Shown: piece after piece, positions 6,415-16,884 of the stretch
Layout: each line of letters opens with the position of its first letter
Position numbering within the stretch: position 1 is the first letter of the stretch
Source: Clostridia bacterium
Lineage (GTDB): Bacteria; Bacillota; Clostridia; Tissierellales; Dethiosulfatibacteraceae
Length of the DNA stretch: 37,183 bases
NCBI GenBank assembly: GCA_011390775.1
Contig: JAABRS010000004.1
Location: forward strand, 1 to 37,183
Direction: 5' to 3'
Notes under the pieces: model-generated
What the model saw: only the letters and a program-made list of their open reading frames with translations
Database searches by the model: none
What the model was told of the DNA's origin: nothing
Program-made: the position numbers and the translations under genes

Positions 6415-7776
6415 ATGAATAAAAACAGTAAAGCATTAGGGGAAGAAAATATAGGAAAGTTACTTAAAAAATTATCTGTACCTGCAACTATGGGCATGAT
6501 GGTTAATGCTCTATACAATCTTGTAGATACAATTTTTTTGGGTAGATTTGTAGGAGTGGATGCAATTGGAGCCTTAGCTATTGCTTTCCCATTACAGATG
6601 ATAGTATTAGCTTTTGGTATTATGGTTGGAATTGGTACTGCAAGCGCAGCCTCTAGAGCATTGGGAGCAGGAGAAGTAGAGAAAGCCGACCATATTGTAG
6701 GAAATGCATTTTTATCAATCATTATTATAGGAATTCTATTAGTAACTTTAGGGAGATATTTTTTGAGCCCTATACTACTATTATTTGGAGCAACAGAAAA
6801 TTTATTGCCACTAGCCTATGATTATATGAATATTATTTTATTAGGAAGTGTTTTTCTTACAATTCAAATAGTTTCAAACAATGTAATTCGTTCCGAAGGA
6901 AATGCAAAAGTAGCAATGATATCTATGATGATTGGAACTGGTTTTAATATTTTTATGGATCCAATATTTATAGAAGTACTAGGATTTGGCATTAAAGGGG
7001 CTGCAATTGCAACTATAATAGGACAAACTCTAGGGTTTATGTATGTTATGAATTACTTTTACAGAGGAAATAGTAATTTTAAAATTATGCCTCATCATTT
7101 AAAGCCTAACTTTGAGTATATAAAAGAAATATTCTCAGTAGGATTTCCTACATTTATGAGAAATGTTGCTGGAAGTGTTTTAGCAATTGTTGCAAATAAT
7201 TCTCTTGGATATTACGGAGGAGATATTGCTTTAAGTGTATATGGTGTGATTCAGAGAGTATTAAGATTTGCTCTTATGCCTATGTTTGGTATAGTTCAGG
7301 GTTTCCAACCTATAGCAAGCTATAACTATGGAGCTAAAAATTACAAGAGAGTAAAAGAGGTTATAAAGGTAGCATTAAAGGCTTTAGTAATATATGCAAC
7401 GATAAGTATTATATTGGTCCAGTTATTTCCAGAGTTAATAATAAGCTTGTTCAATAAAGATCCAGAACTAATAAGTTTAGGTAAAAAAGCATTAAGGGTA
7501 GTTACGATGATGATGCCTTTAATTGGAGTGCAGGTTCTTGCAGGATCAATGTATCAGGCACTAGGCAAACCTAAACCGGCTTTAATAGTTTCTATGTCTA
7601 GACAGACATTGTTTCTAATACCACTCATATTAATACTGCCAAGTTTTTTTAACATGGGTCTAATGGGGGTTTACTGGGCATTTCCAATGGCCGATTTTCT
7701 ATCAATAATTTTAAGTGGTTATATGCTGAGAAGACAGATGAAAATATTAGACGGAAAAATTTCTCTCCAAGAATAA
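6415..7776 (+). CDS. MATE-family multidrug/toxin exporter
   Basis: A 453-residue polytopic inner-membrane protein with about 12 helices in two similar halves. The first half has the family opening ENIGKLLKKLSVPATMGMM then NLVDTIFLGR; the second begins near residue 233 with EIFSVGFPTF. NorM/MATE proteins export cationic drugs or metabolites by Na+ or H+ antiport. Full length with a complete C-terminus. It has its own promoter, AAGGA ribosome site and a terminator after the stop, so it is a single-gene unit. It is only distantly similar by eye to the second MATE gene at 28312-29715, so the two are not a recent duplication. The substrate cannot be told. Confidence 0.93.
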   Translation: MNKNSKALGEENIGKLLKKLSVPATMGMMVNALYNLVDTIFLGRFVGVDAIGALAIAFPLQMIVLAFGIMVGIGTASAASRALGAGEVEKADHIVGNAFLSIIIIGILLVTLGRYFLSPILLLFGATENLLPLAYDYMNIILLGSVFLTIQIVSNNVIRSEGNAKVAMISMMIGTGFNIFMDPIFIEVLGFGIKGAAIATIIGQTLGFMYVMNYFYRGNSNFKIMPHHLKPNFEYIKEIFSVGFPTFMRNVAGSVLAIVANNSLGYYGGDIALSVYGVIQRVLRFALMPMFGIVQGFQPIASYNYGAKNYKRVKEVIKVALKALVIYATISIILVQLFPELIISLFNKDPELISLGKKALRVVTMMMPLIGVQVLAGSMYQALGKPKPALIVSMSRQTLFLIPLILILPSFFNMGLMGVYWAFPMADFLSIILSGYMLRRQMKILDGKISLQE

Positions 7777-7778
7777 AA

Positions 7779-7799
7779 ACTGCTGAATAATTCAGCAGT
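7779..7799. terminator. Bidirectional terminator between MATE and the DUF362 gene
   Basis: ACTGCTGAA-TAA-TTCAGCAGT is a perfect 9-bp stem. Read on the minus strand it is followed at once by TTTTTATT; on the plus strand the T run comes after a short CAAAA. It serves both convergent genes. Confidence 0.85.
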
Positions 7800-7807
7800 C
7801 AAAATTT

Positions 7808-8944
7808 TTATTTAAAAATAAGCTTAGCTAAAAATGGTTTTTTAATAGTAATAGCTTTCACTGGACATAATTCTTGACAGCAAAAGCAGCTTATGCATTT
7901 GTCGTAATCTACTTCAGGTTTTTTGTCTATCATCTGAATAGCTACTGGTGGACAGTTTGCAGCACAGTCACCACAACCTACGCAGATGTCGTGATGAAAA
8001 ATTGGCTTGGATTTCAATCTATCTACTAAAAGATTCATAATAGGTTTTGGAATGTTTCTAAGGTTTCCGCTGTTAGCGGGAGCTTTTTTGAAATCTGTAA
8101 CTATTAAATTTTTAATATTCTCTCCTAATATGTCTTTAGTAAAATCAAAATTTTCAATTAAATCTCTGTTTGCAGCTATTCTTAAAGTAGGAACCTCTTC
8201 AATATCTAGATCTATAATTTTGCAAGCTGCTAGATCAAGATAATGAGGGTTTTCTGAAGCTAGTAATAAACCTAAATGTCTTTTGCTACCACCTGAAGGT
8301 CCAGCACCCTCCATAGCATCTATTCCATCCATTATATGAAGAGATGGTTTTACACACTCACATATATCAATAAGAGAATTTGCAAAATCATTAATGTCCG
8401 GCATTTTGACGTGGTATTCTGCTTTATTAGTTCCTGGAACAAGACCGAATAAGTTTTTAACAGCTCCAGTGAAAACAGCAAAACCATGAGTTTTTAATTT
8501 GGAAACATTTATAATTTTATCTACATCATTAATCATATCAGTTAATAGAATATTATTTAAAATAACACCTTCTTTAAATTCTTTAGTGAAGGAGCCAAAA
8601 TTGGAGTTTAGTTCAGTGTTTTTTATACTAGATGCTTCCGTCATACCGGTACTATTATAAATAGTACTTAACATAAGATTGTTAAAAGGGCCACCAGGAC
8701 TATCCCCTATTAAAACAGTGCCACCCTGGTCAACTATAATTTCTGCTAGGGCTTTTATTATATTAGGATGAGTTGTTGTAGCTTCTTCCGGCTTTTTTTT
8801 CATTAATAGATTGGGTTTCAGAAGGATTTTTTCACCGGGGTTTATGAATTTTTCAACTCCACCTAAATTATCTAAGGTTTTCAATAATGTTTCTTTTGTT
8901 TTATTATAGTCATAATTATCTTGTTTTATTATAGATACTTTCAT
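7808..8944 (-). CDS. DUF362 domain protein with C-terminal 2[4Fe-4S] ferredoxin module
   Basis: About 378 residues. An N-terminal DUF362 domain (KILLKPNLL, GDSPGGPF, NVSKLKTHGFAVFTGAVKN, MDGIDAMEGAGPSGG) is followed by two adjacent 4Fe-4S motifs, CVGCGDCAANCP and CISCFCCQELCP. Such proteins are common in anaerobes and are annotated as Fe-S electron carriers of unknown reaction. The longest frame starts at 8956, but that ATG lies in the ribosome site; GGAGGTG is ideally spaced for the ATG at 8944, which also gives the usual N-terminus MKVSI. A monocistronic gene convergent with MATE. Confidence 0.88.
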   Translation of the reverse strand: MKVSIIKQDNYDYNKTKETLLKTLDNLGGVEKFINPGEKILLKPNLLMKKKPEEATTTHPNIIKALAEIIVDQGGTVLIGDSPGGPFNNLMLSTIYNSTGMTEASSIKNTELNSNFGSFTKEFKEGVILNNILLTDMINDVDKIINVSKLKTHGFAVFTGAVKNLFGLVPGTNKAEYHVKMPDINDFANSLIDICECVKPSLHIMDGIDAMEGAGPSGGSKRHLGLLLASENPHYLDLAACKIIDLDIEEVPTLRIAANRDLIENFDFTKDILGENIKNLIVTDFKKAPANSGNLRNIPKPIMNLLVDRLKSKPIFHHDICVGCGDCAANCPPVAIQMIDKKPEVDYDKCISCFCCQELCPVKAITIKKPFLAKLIFK

Positions 8945-9027
8945 AAGCACCTCCATATTTTATAATACTCATTATATATTTTTTAATTAAAGAAGTAAAA
9001 TATAAAAAAATGAAAGAAATTAAGATT

Positions 9028-9057
9028 ATTATAAGACAGAGGTAGTATCATAAACAA
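9028..9057 (-). promoter_or_regulatory. Probable promoter of the DUF362 gene
   Basis: On the minus strand: TTGTTT (9057-9052), 18-base gap, TATAAT (9033-9028). Start near 9021, about 77 bases before the ATG. The leader is very AT-rich and shows no clear structure. Confidence 0.45.
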
Positions 9058-9110
9058 ATAGGTATAATTTATAGAATTTATTAAGTGTTTATAATAATTT
9101 CCTCATATAC

Positions 9111-9139
9111 TTGACGAAAATATATATAAAATATAAAAT
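9111..9139 (+). promoter_or_regulatory. uvrBA promoter
   Basis: TTGACG (9111-9116), a 17-base gap and TAAAAT (9134-9139). The start is predicted near 9146, immediately before the LexA box. Confidence 0.7.
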
Positions 9140-9146
9140 ATGATTA

Positions 9147-9160
9147 CGAACGAATGTTCA
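9147..9160. promoter_or_regulatory. LexA (SOS) box
   Basis: CGAACGAATGTTCA matches the Firmicutes SOS box CGAAC-N4-GTTCG at every position but the last. It covers the first transcribed bases of uvrB, where LexA would block initiation and be released on DNA damage. Confidence 0.9.
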
Positions 9161-9173
9161 GAGGTGAAATAAT

Positions 9174-11156
9174 TTGAATAAATTTAAAGTAAACGCAGAC
9201 TTTAAGCCTACGGGAGATCAACCTAAGGCAATAAAAAAATTAACAGAAGGTATAAATAAAAATAAAAAATTCCAAACACTGCTGGGAGTTACTGGTTCCG
9301 GTAAAACATTTACTATGGCAAATATAATAGAAAATGTACAAAAACCAACTTTAGTAATGGCTCACAACAAAACTTTAGCGGGACAGCTTTACAATGAATT
9401 CAAAGATTTTTTTCCTGATAATGCAGTTGAGTATTTTGTTAGTTATTATGATTATTATCAACCGGAAGCCTATGTACCTTCATCAGATACATACATAGAG
9501 AAGGATGCTTCAGTAAATGATGAAATAGATAAATTAAGACACTCGGCTACTGCATCTCTATTTGAAAGAAGAGACGTTATTATAGTGGCCTCTGTATCAT
9601 GTATATATGGACTTGGTAGTCCTATTGATTATGAGAATTTAGTTATATCATTAAGACCTGGTATGATTAAAGAAAGAGATGAAATAATAGAAAAATTAAT
9701 AGAGATACAGTACAGTAGGAATGATATAAATTTTACAAGAGGTACATTTAGAGTACGAGGAGATGTTCTGGAAGTATTTCCAGCTTCATCATCAGAACAA
9801 GCAGTTAGAATAGAATTTTTTGGTGATGAGATAGATAGAATAACAGAGGTAAATTCTCTTACGGGAGAAGTAATAGGAAGAAGAAAGCATATATCTGTTT
9901 TTCCAGCCTCTCACTATGCTACTACAGAGGAAAATATAAAAAGAGCAGTTAAAGATATTGAAATAGAATTGCAAGAAAGATTGGAAGTACTTAGAAAAGA
10001 AGATAAATTAGTTGAAGCTCAAAGACTTGAGCAAAGAACAAGATATGATATAGAAATGCTTAGAGAAATGGGCTTTTGCACAGGTATCGAAAACTATTCT
10101 AGACATATAAACAATTTAAAACCGGGACAAAGACCTTATACTCTTATAGATTACTTTCCTGATGATTATCTAACAATAATAGACGAATCCCATATGACGG
10201 TACCACAAGTTAGAGGGATGTATAATGGAGATAGGTCGAGGAAGCAAACTCTAGTTGACTTTGGATTTAGACTTCCATCTGCTTTGGATAATAGACCTTT
10301 AAAATTTGAAGAATTCGAAGATAAGATTAATACAGCAACCTTTGTAAGTGCTACTCCAGGACCATATGAAGAAGAACACTCTGAAAATATAGTAGAGCAA
10401 ATAATTAGGCCGACAGGTCTTATAGATCCGGAAATCCAAGTAAGACCTGTAAAAGGACAGATTGATGATTTATCAGAGGAGATAAGGAAAGTAACAGAGA
10501 AAAATCAAAGGGTACTAATTACTACCTTAACTAAAAAAATGTCCGAAGATTTAACATCTTACTATAAAGAAATGGGAATTAAGGTCAGATATCTACATTC
10601 TGATATAGACACTTTAGAAAGAATGGAAATAATAAGAGATCTAAGACAGGGAAAATTCGATGTTCTCGTTGGAATTAACCTACTAAGAGAGGGCCTAGAT
10701 TTACCTGAAGTATCTCTTATAGCAATATTGGATGCAGATAAAGAAGGGTTTTTAAGATCTGAAACTGCTTTAATACAAACGATAGGTAGAGCAGCAAGGA
10801 ATTTAGATGGTAGAGTAATCATGTATGCTGATAATATGACTGGCTCGATGACAAGAGCAATTTATGAAACAAATAGAAGAAGAAAAATTCAGGAAGAATA
10901 CAATAAGAAAAACAATATTCAGCCTAAATCAATAATTAAAAACGTAAAGGAAGTAATGAAGGCAACTATAGCGGCTGAAGAGGAAGAAGAATACAAAACA
11001 GAGAAAATACAACTATCATCAAAAGCAGATATTGATAAAAGAATAAAACAACTTGATGAAAAGATGATGGTATCAGCTTCTAAACTAGAATTTGAGAAGG
11101 CAGCAAGATATAGAGACGAAATAAATGAACTTAAAAAATTAAAGAAAAGATTTTAA
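9174..11156 (+). CDS. uvrB: Excinuclease ABC subunit B (UvrB)
   Basis: A 660-residue DNA helicase-like damage verifier of nucleotide excision repair. Walker A is GVTGSGKT at 38-45, the beta-hairpin region contains [14 protein letters not shown] is the DEAD-like box, and the C-terminal UVR domain (about 622-657) that contacts UvrC is complete. UvrB receives damaged DNA from UvrA and recruits UvrC for dual incision. The start codon is TTG at 9174: it sits seven bases after GAGGTG and no suitable ATG exists nearby. A LexA box overlaps the transcription start, so the gene is SOS-regulated. uvrA follows after 17 bases in the same operon. Confidence 0.98.
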   Translation: MNKFKVNADFKPTGDQPKAIKKLTEGINKNKKFQTLLGVTGSGKTFTMANIIENVQKPTLVMAHNKTLAGQLYNEFKDFFPDNAVEYFVSYYDYYQPEAYVPSSDTYIEKDASVNDEIDKLRHSATASLFERRDVIIVASVSCIYGLGSPIDYENLVISLRPGMIKERDEIIEKLIEIQYSRNDINFTRGTFRVRGDVLEVFPASSSEQAVRIEFFGDEIDRITEVNSLTGEVIGRRKHISVFPASHYATTEENIKRAVKDIEIELQERLEVLRKEDKLVEAQRLEQRTRYDIEMLREMGFCTGIENYSRHINNLKPGQRPYTLIDYFPDDYLTIIDESHMTVPQVRGMYNGDRSRKQTLVDFGFRLPSALDNRPLKFEEFEDKINTATFVSATPGPYEEEHSENIVEQIIRPTGLIDPEIQVRPVKGQIDDLSEEIRKVTEKNQRVLITTLTKKMSEDLTSYYKEMGIKVRYLHSDIDTLERMEIIRDLRQGKFDVLVGINLLREGLDLPEVSLIAILDADKEGFLRSETALIQTIGRAARNLDGRVIMYADNMTGSMTRAIYETNRRRKIQEEYNKKNNIQPKSIIKNVKEVMKATIAAEEEEEYKTEKIQLSSKADIDKRIKQLDEKMMVSASKLEFEKAARYRDEINELKKLKKRF

Positions 11157-11173
11157 AGGAATAGGAAGGATTT

Positions 11174-13990
11174 ATGAGAAAAAATATATATATTAAGGGT
11201 GCTAAAGAGCATAATTTAAAAGATGTAAATGTAGAATTACCAAGAGATAAAATGATAGTCTTTACTGGTATTAGTGGATCAGGAAAATCTTCACTAGCTT
11301 TCGATACTATATATGCTGAAGGACAAAGAAGATATGTTGAAAGCTTATCTTCTTATGCGAGACAGTTTTTAGGGCAGATGGAAAAACCAAATGTCGAATA
11401 CATAGAAGGTTTATCTCCGGCTATTTCTATAGATCAAAAAACTACAAACAACAATCCAAGATCTACTGTAGGTACAGTAACGGAGATTTATGATTATATG
11501 AGGTTGTTATATGCGAGAGTTGGAACACCCCACTGTCCCAATTGTGGTAAGGAAATTACCTCACAATCTTTAGATCAAATAGTAGATAAGGTTATGGAAT
11601 TAGAAGAAAGAACAAAAATACGACTGTTAGCACCAGTAGTTAGAGAACAAAAAGGAACCCATAAAAAACTTTTAGAAAGAATTAAAAAAGAAGGGTTTGT
11701 TAGAGTAAGAGTAGACGGTGTAGAATATGAAATTGAAGATAAAATTGTTCTAGATAAGAATGTTAACCATTCAATAGAGGTTATTGTAGATAGAATTATA
11801 GTTAAGGAAGGCATAACAAGAAGGCTTACAGATTCAGTAGAAACCTGTCTGGAATTAGCTGAAGGACTGGTCATAATAGATGTAATAGATGGGGAAGAAA
11901 TACTTATGAGCACCCATTTTGCTTGTATTGATTGTGGAATAAGTATTGGAGAGATTTCAACAAGAATGTTTTCTTTCAACAATCCTTTTGGCATGTGTGA
12001 AAGCTGTCACGGATTAGGAGTAGAAAAAAATATAGATGTAAATCTAGTTATACCCAATAAAGACCTTACTATAGGAGAAAGAGCTATAGATCCATATGGA
12101 ACTACTAGAGATGGATACTACTATCAAATATTTAGCACCTTAGCTGATTATCACAATTTTGATATCAATAAACCCATTAAAAAAGCTCCTGAAAAATTCA
12201 TGGAAGAACTTCTCTACGGTACAAAAGGTAGAGAACTTGAAATTAAATTTAATAGTAAGTTCAAAGGTGAAACAGTTATAGCTAAGCCCTTTGAAGGTGT
12301 AGTAAATAACTTAGAAAGAAGATATAAAGAGACTGGATCAAAAAGCATTAAAGATTGGATAGAAGGATATATTAACGAGACGCCATGTAAGTCCTGCCAT
12401 GGTCAAAGATTAAACCCTATAAGTTTGGCTGTAACAATAGAAGGCAAAAATATTATAGAATTAACAGATTTATCAATAAGTGAACTTTACGAATTTATTT
12501 CAAATCTTGAGCTTGACGAAAGAAAGAAATTTATAGCAGAACAAATTGTAAATGAAATAAAAGTTAGAGTTAAATTTTTATTAGACGTAGGTCTGGATTA
12601 TCTTACCTTAAGCAGAAATGCCGGAACTTTATCAGGAGGAGAATCTCAGAGAATAAGATTAGCCACCCAAATAGGAGCTAGTTTGGTAGGGGTTCTTTAT
12701 GTTCTAGACGAACCAAGTATAGGTTTACACCAGAGGGATAATAAAAGACTTATAAAAACATTGAGAAATTTAACGGATATTGGGAACACCCTTATAGTAG
12801 TAGAACATGATGAAGAAACTATTGAAAGTGCAGATTGTATATTAGATATAGGTCCTGGAGCAGGGATACACGGAGGAGAGATAGTAGCACAAGGTTCAGT
12901 AGATGACATAGTAAATTGTGAAAGATCTATAACAGGTCAATACTTAAGCGGGAAGAAAAAAATTCCTATTCCTAAAAAAAGAAGATTAAAAAACGGGAAA
13001 TATATTACAGTAAAAGGAGCAGAAGAAAATAATTTAAAAAATATTGATGTAAAATTTCCACTAGGTATATTTACGTGTGTTACAGGAGTATCAGGTTCTG
13101 GCAAAAGTTCTTTAGTAAATGAAATATTATATAAAGGACTAAGAAGTAAAGGACCAAGATCTCGAATAATTCCAGGAAAACATAAAGAAATTAAAGGTTA
13201 CGAGAATATAGATAAGATAATAAATATAGATCAATCTCCTATAGGAAGAACCCCTAGATCAAATCCAGCTACATACACGAAGGTTTTTGATGATATAAGA
13301 GATGTTTTTGCCATGACTCAGGAAGCGAAAGTTAGAGGATACAATAAAGGAAGATTTTCTTTCAACGTTAAAGGGGGAAGATGTGAAGCTTGTAAAGGTG
13401 ATGGAATAAATAAAATAGAGATGCATTTCTTGCCGGACGTATATGTTCAGTGCGAGGTTTGTAAAGGTAAGAGATACAATAGAGAGACTTTAGAAGTAAA
13501 GTACAAAGGCAAAACTATAAGCGATGTTTTAGATATGACTATTGAGGAAGGTTTGGATTTTTTCAGCAACATACCTAAAATCAAAAGAAAATTAAAAACT
13601 ATGTTTGATGTTGGATTAGGTTATATTAAATTAGGACAGCCATCACCTCAGTTATCTGGTGGTGAAGCTCAGAGAATCAAACTAGCTTCCGAATTAGGTA
13701 AAAGAAGTACTGGAAAAACCTTTTATATACTTGATGAACCTACAACGGGCTTACATATGGCTGATATACACAAACTGGTAGAGGTTTTAAGTAAGTTAGT
13801 AGATGCAGGAAATACGGTTGTAGTAATAGAGCATAATTTAGATGTTATTAAGACTGCCGATTATTTAATAGATTTAGGACCAGAAGGTGGAGATGGTGGA
13901 GGACAGATAGTATTTCAAGGCACTCCAGAGAAAATAATTGAAGATAAAAATTCATTCACCGGCGAATACTTAAAAAAAATATTAGAGTAA
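11174..13990 (+). CDS. uvrA: Excinuclease ABC subunit A (UvrA)
   Basis: A 938-residue dimeric ABC-type ATPase that scans DNA for damage and loads UvrB. Both nucleotide-binding domains are complete: Walker A GISGSGK at 32-38 and GVSGSGK at 638-644, with [12 protein letters not shown] and [12 protein letters not shown] signatures. Zinc-finger cysteine pairs are present (CPNC, CIDC, CESC, CKSC, CEAC, CEVC). Length and domain order are normal. It is co-transcribed with uvrB from the LexA-regulated promoter; ribosome site AGGAAGG. The message probably ends in the weak hairpin after the stop or reads on into the GGDEF gene, which also has a strong promoter of its own. Confidence 0.98.
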   Translation: MRKNIYIKGAKEHNLKDVNVELPRDKMIVFTGISGSGKSSLAFDTIYAEGQRRYVESLSSYARQFLGQMEKPNVEYIEGLSPAISIDQKTTNNNPRSTVGTVTEIYDYMRLLYARVGTPHCPNCGKEITSQSLDQIVDKVMELEERTKIRLLAPVVREQKGTHKKLLERIKKEGFVRVRVDGVEYEIEDKIVLDKNVNHSIEVIVDRIIVKEGITRRLTDSVETCLELAEGLVIIDVIDGEEILMSTHFACIDCGISIGEISTRMFSFNNPFGMCESCHGLGVEKNIDVNLVIPNKDLTIGERAIDPYGTTRDGYYYQIFSTLADYHNFDINKPIKKAPEKFMEELLYGTKGRELEIKFNSKFKGETVIAKPFEGVVNNLERRYKETGSKSIKDWIEGYINETPCKSCHGQRLNPISLAVTIEGKNIIELTDLSISELYEFISNLELDERKKFIAEQIVNEIKVRVKFLLDVGLDYLTLSRNAGTLSGGESQRIRLATQIGASLVGVLYVLDEPSIGLHQRDNKRLIKTLRNLTDIGNTLIVVEHDEETIESADCILDIGPGAGIHGGEIVAQGSVDDIVNCERSITGQYLSGKKKIPIPKKRRLKNGKYITVKGAEENNLKNIDVKFPLGIFTCVTGVSGSGKSSLVNEILYKGLRSKGPRSRIIPGKHKEIKGYENIDKIINIDQSPIGRTPRSNPATYTKVFDDIRDVFAMTQEAKVRGYNKGRFSFNVKGGRCEACKGDGINKIEMHFLPDVYVQCEVCKGKRYNRETLEVKYKGKTISDVLDMTIEEGLDFFSNIPKIKRKLKTMFDVGLGYIKLGQPSPQLSGGEAQRIKLASELGKRSTGKTFYILDEPTTGLHMADIHKLVEVLSKLVDAGNTVVVIEHNLDVIKTADYLIDLGPEGGDGGGQIVFQGTPEKIIEDKNSFTGEYLKKILE

Positions 13991-13991
13991 T

Positions 13992-14025
13992 ATGAAACCA
14001 TGAAAATAAATTTATATGGTTTCAT
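13992..14025 (+). terminator. Hairpin after uvrA
   Basis: ATGAAACCAT (13992-14001) pairs with ATGGTTTCAT (14016-14025) around a 14-base loop. No T run follows, so termination would be inefficient and some read-through is likely. Confidence 0.4.
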
Positions 14026-14044
14026 TAAATCTGAGTTCTCAATG

Positions 14045-14073
14045 TTGAAAAGAAAAAAGATAAGGGGTATAAT
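14045..14073 (+). promoter_or_regulatory. Promoter of the PAS-GGDEF gene
   Basis: TTGAAA (14045-14050), a 17-base gap and TATAAT (14068-14073), close to consensus. The start is near 14080; AAGGGGG at 14082-14088 is the ribosome site. Confidence 0.75.
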
Positions 14074-14095
14074 TTAGATATAAGGGGGATAAAAA

Positions 14096-15004
14096 ATGGA
14101 AAAACTTTTCAAAGAAAAAAGAGAATTATTAGATAAACTCCCAATAGGAATTGCAAAATGCAAGTCGATAATAGAAGATAATGTAAACGACTTCATAATA
14201 GAGGATAGCAATGATACCCTATGTAAAATGGCTGAAAAAAAGAGTTATGAATTTTTGAATGAAAAATTCACAAAGGCGTTTCCTAAAGCCAAGGATTCTT
14301 TATTTGACTGGGTAAAAATATTTAATGAAGTAGCTATTACTCAAAAAGATAAGACTATTGAACAGTATTTCGAGGTATTCGAAAAATATTTAAGGATTGA
14401 GATTACTAGTATTGAAAAAGGATACTTTTATTTAATAATTGAGGACATATCTTTGAAGAAGGGATTTAATGATCTTCTTCTAGAAAAACAACTTGAAGTA
14501 GAATATTTAGAAGAAGAATTGAGAAATAAATCCAAAAAAGACTCTCTTATAGATGTATATAATCAACAAGTTATGATAAAAAAATTAAAATTCAAAATGG
14601 AAAATTTTAAAAAGGATGGAGAATCACTTTTTTGTGCAATTCTCAACATTGATAAATTTGATGATTTGAATTATAAATATACTATTGAATTTAGCGACAC
14701 AGTACTTAAAGAAGTTGGAGAAGTATTAAAAAAATCGATAAGAAAAATAGATGTCCTAGGAAGAATTGGGAATGACGAATTTTTAATTATAATGCCTAAC
14801 ATTACAATAGATATTGCTAAGATAGTAGTAAACAAAATAAAAAGTCAGATAAGGACGGATATAAAATCTCTACCCAAAGGAGAATTGACTATAAGTGGTG
14901 CGATTGAAGAGTATGAGGGGGAATCTTTAGAAGAATACTATCAAAGGTTAAAAAACAGTGTAAAGAAAGCTAAAAAAAGAGGAAGAGATACAGTGTTATT
15001 ATAA
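14096..15004 (+). CDS. PAS-like sensor with degenerate GGDEF domain
   Basis: A 302-residue cytoplasmic protein. Residues about 10-118 look like a PAS sensor domain, 119-150 like a coiled-coil linker, and 155-302 like a GGDEF domain. The catalytic signature is altered: GNDEF at 225-229 instead of GGDEF, and the first metal-binding Asp of the usual DxDxFK motif is Asn (N184-I-D186-K-F). The FKxxND segment and the following YGH are also poorly kept. It is therefore probably a weak or inactive diguanylate cyclase, perhaps a nucleotide-binding or partner-regulating domain. It lies between uvrA and uvrC, with its own promoter and a terminator hairpin after its stop. Family call firm; activity uncertain. 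Confidence 0.85.
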   Translation: MEKLFKEKRELLDKLPIGIAKCKSIIEDNVNDFIIEDSNDTLCKMAEKKSYEFLNEKFTKAFPKAKDSLFDWVKIFNEVAITQKDKTIEQYFEVFEKYLRIEITSIEKGYFYLIIEDISLKKGFNDLLLEKQLEVEYLEEELRNKSKKDSLIDVYNQQVMIKKLKFKMENFKKDGESLFCAILNIDKFDDLNYKYTIEFSDTVLKEVGEVLKKSIRKIDVLGRIGNDEFLIIMPNITIDIAKIVVNKIKSQIRTDIKSLPKGELTISGAIEEYEGESLEEYYQRLKNSVKKAKKRGRDTVLL

Positions 15005-15031
15005 AAAACTCCATGAAATTATGGAGTTTTT
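15004..15031 (+). terminator. Terminator/attenuator between the GGDEF gene and uvrC
   Basis: AAAAACTCCAT (15004-15014) pairs with ATGGAGTTTTT (15021-15031) around GAAATT. The 3' arm ends in T5. It lies only 14 bases before the uvrC start, so uvrC must be read through it or use a promoter inside the GGDEF gene. Confidence 0.7.
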
Positions 15032-15045
15032 ATAAAGGTGGTAAT

Positions 15046-16884
15046 ATGTTTAATAAAAAAGAAGAACTTAATAAACTTCCAGATAGTCCTGGAGTTTATA
15101 TGATGAAAGATGACATGGATAATATAATCTATGTTGGAAAGGCTAAAAATTTAAAAAAAAGAGTCCGACAGTACTTTCAATCTTCAGGACATTCATTAAA
15201 AATAGGAAAAATGATAAGCAAGATAGAGAGCTTTGAATACATTATCACTGATAATGAAATCGAAGCTCTAATTTTAGAGTCGAACTTAATAAAAAAGAAT
15301 AGACCTAAATATAACACCTTACTAATGGATGACAAACACTACCCCTATATAAAAGTGACTGTAAGGGAAGATTTTCCTCGCATAATAAAGGTTAGAAAAA
15401 TACAAAAAGATAAAAACAAATATTTTGGTCCTTATGTAAATACCTATTCAGTAAACAAGACTATAGAAGCATTAAGGGATATTTTCAAAATTAGAACCTG
15501 CAGAATAAATATAAAGACCGGTAATGAAAGAAAAAGACCCTGCTTAAACTACTATATAAAAAGGTGTTATGGACCCTGTGTCGGAAATATTAATAAAGAA
15601 GATTACAGAAAAATGATTGATGAAGCTTTAGATATTTTAGATGGAAAAGAAAATAAAATTATTAGTATTTTAGAAGGAAAAATGATGAAAGCTTCTGATG
15701 ATTTAAAATTTGAGTTAGCAGCTGAGTTTAGAGATAAAATAGAATCAATAAAAAACATTAATGAAAAACAAAAGATAACTTCTACAAAACTTGTTGATCT
15801 TGATGTTATAGGAATGGCATTAGGTGATGATAAAGCTGTAGTAGAAATATTTTTTGTTAGAAATGGAAAAGTACAGGGAAAAGAAGATTATATACTGCAG
15901 TATAATGGAGAGGAAAAGAAAGATGTAATAGAAGCTTTCTTAAAACAGTTTTATTCCGGTTCTGTGTATGTACCTAGAGAAATATATATACAGGAAGAAA
16001 TTGAGGATAAAAAACTTATCGAAAGATGGCTTGGAGATAAAAGGGGTGGAAAAATAGAAATAAAAGTACCAATTAAAGGAGATAAAAATATGCTCCTTAA
16101 AATGGTTAGAAAAAATGCCTTTGAAAAACTTCATAAAAACTTCGATAAAATAAAAAAAAGAAAAGAAGATTCAAAAGAATCTGTAGAAGAGCTGGAAAAA
16201 CTAATGAATTTGGAAAAAACAGTAGATAGAATTGAAGCTTTTGATATATCTAATATCCAAGGAGTAGAAAATGTTGGATCAATGGTGGTTTTTGTAGATG
16301 GTATACCTAAAAAAAGTGACTATAGAAGATTTAGAATAAAAACAGTCTACGGTCCTAATGATTATAAAAGCATGGAAGAGATGCTTGATAGGAGAATAAG
16401 TAGAGGATTAAAAGAAAAAGCTAATGTAATAAAAGGTAAAAGCTTTGATAAACTTCCAGATCTAATTTTAATAGATGGTGGGAAAGGACAGATTAATATT
16501 GCTGAAGAAGTTCTATACAATTATGGTGTAGATATACCGGTGTGCGGAATGGTTAAAGACGATAAACATACTACGAGAGGATTAATTTATAATAATAAAG
16601 AGTTTAAAATAAGTAAAAATTCAAGTATATATAGATTAATAGCTTCAATACAAAATGAAGCTCATAGATTTGCCATAACTTATCATAAAAATTTAAGAAG
16701 CAAGAATGCATTTAAATCTGAACTTGATGATATTCCGGGTGTAGGAGAAAAAAGAAAACTTAATTTGCTTAAAAAATTTAAATCAGTTGAAAAAATTAAA
16801 GAAGCAACTTATGAAGAACTTTTAGATACTGAAGGAATGAATAGGAAAGTCGCTAAGGAAGTTATAAAGTTTTTTGAGAATTAG
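15046..16884 (+). CDS. uvrC: Excinuclease ABC subunit C (UvrC)
   Basis: A 612-residue endonuclease that makes both incisions of nucleotide excision repair. The N-terminal GIY-YIG nuclease is complete (PDSPGVYMM, IIYVGKAKNLKKRVRQYF), followed by a cysteine-bearing region, a UVR domain near 200-235 that binds UvrB, the RNase H-like nuclease (IEAFDISNIQG, LILIDGGKGQ) and C-terminal helix-hairpin-helix motifs (DDIPGVGEKRKLNLL). The frame extends upstream to 15013, but that start lies inside a terminator hairpin; AAGGTGG is correctly placed for the ATG at 15046, which gives the normal N-terminus. No LexA box is seen directly upstream, in contrast to uvrB. Confidence 0.97.
   Translation: MFNKKEELNKLPDSPGVYMMKDDMDNIIYVGKAKNLKKRVRQYFQSSGHSLKIGKMISKIESFEYIITDNEIEALILESNLIKKNRPKYNTLLMDDKHYPYIKVTVREDFPRIIKVRKIQKDKNKYFGPYVNTYSVNKTIEALRDIFKIRTCRINIKTGNERKRPCLNYYIKRCYGPCVGNINKEDYRKMIDEALDILDGKENKIISILEGKMMKASDDLKFELAAEFRDKIESIKNINEKQKITSTKLVDLDVIGMALGDDKAVVEIFFVRNGKVQGKEDYILQYNGEEKKDVIEAFLKQFYSGSVYVPREIYIQEEIEDKKLIERWLGDKRGGKIEIKVPIKGDKNMLLKMVRKNAFEKLHKNFDKIKKRKEDSKESVEELEKLMNLEKTVDRIEAFDISNIQGVENVGSMVVFVDGIPKKSDYRRFRIKTVYGPNDYKSMEEMLDRRISRGLKEKANVIKGKSFDKLPDLILIDGGKGQINIAEEVLYNYGVDIPVCGMVKDDKHTTRGLIYNNKEFKISKNSSIYRLIASIQNEAHRFAITYHKNLRSKNAFKSELDDIPGVGEKRKLNLLKKFKSVEKIKEATYEELLDTEGMNRKVAKEVIKFFEN

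Noticed and set aside
11575-11994. A 139-codon minus-strand frame inside uvrA
   Set aside because: Serine/isoleucine-rich shadow of a conserved gene, with no start signal.
15013-15045. Upstream start of uvrC
   Set aside because: It lies in the terminator hairpin and has no ribosome site; the ATG at 15046 has AAGGTGG.
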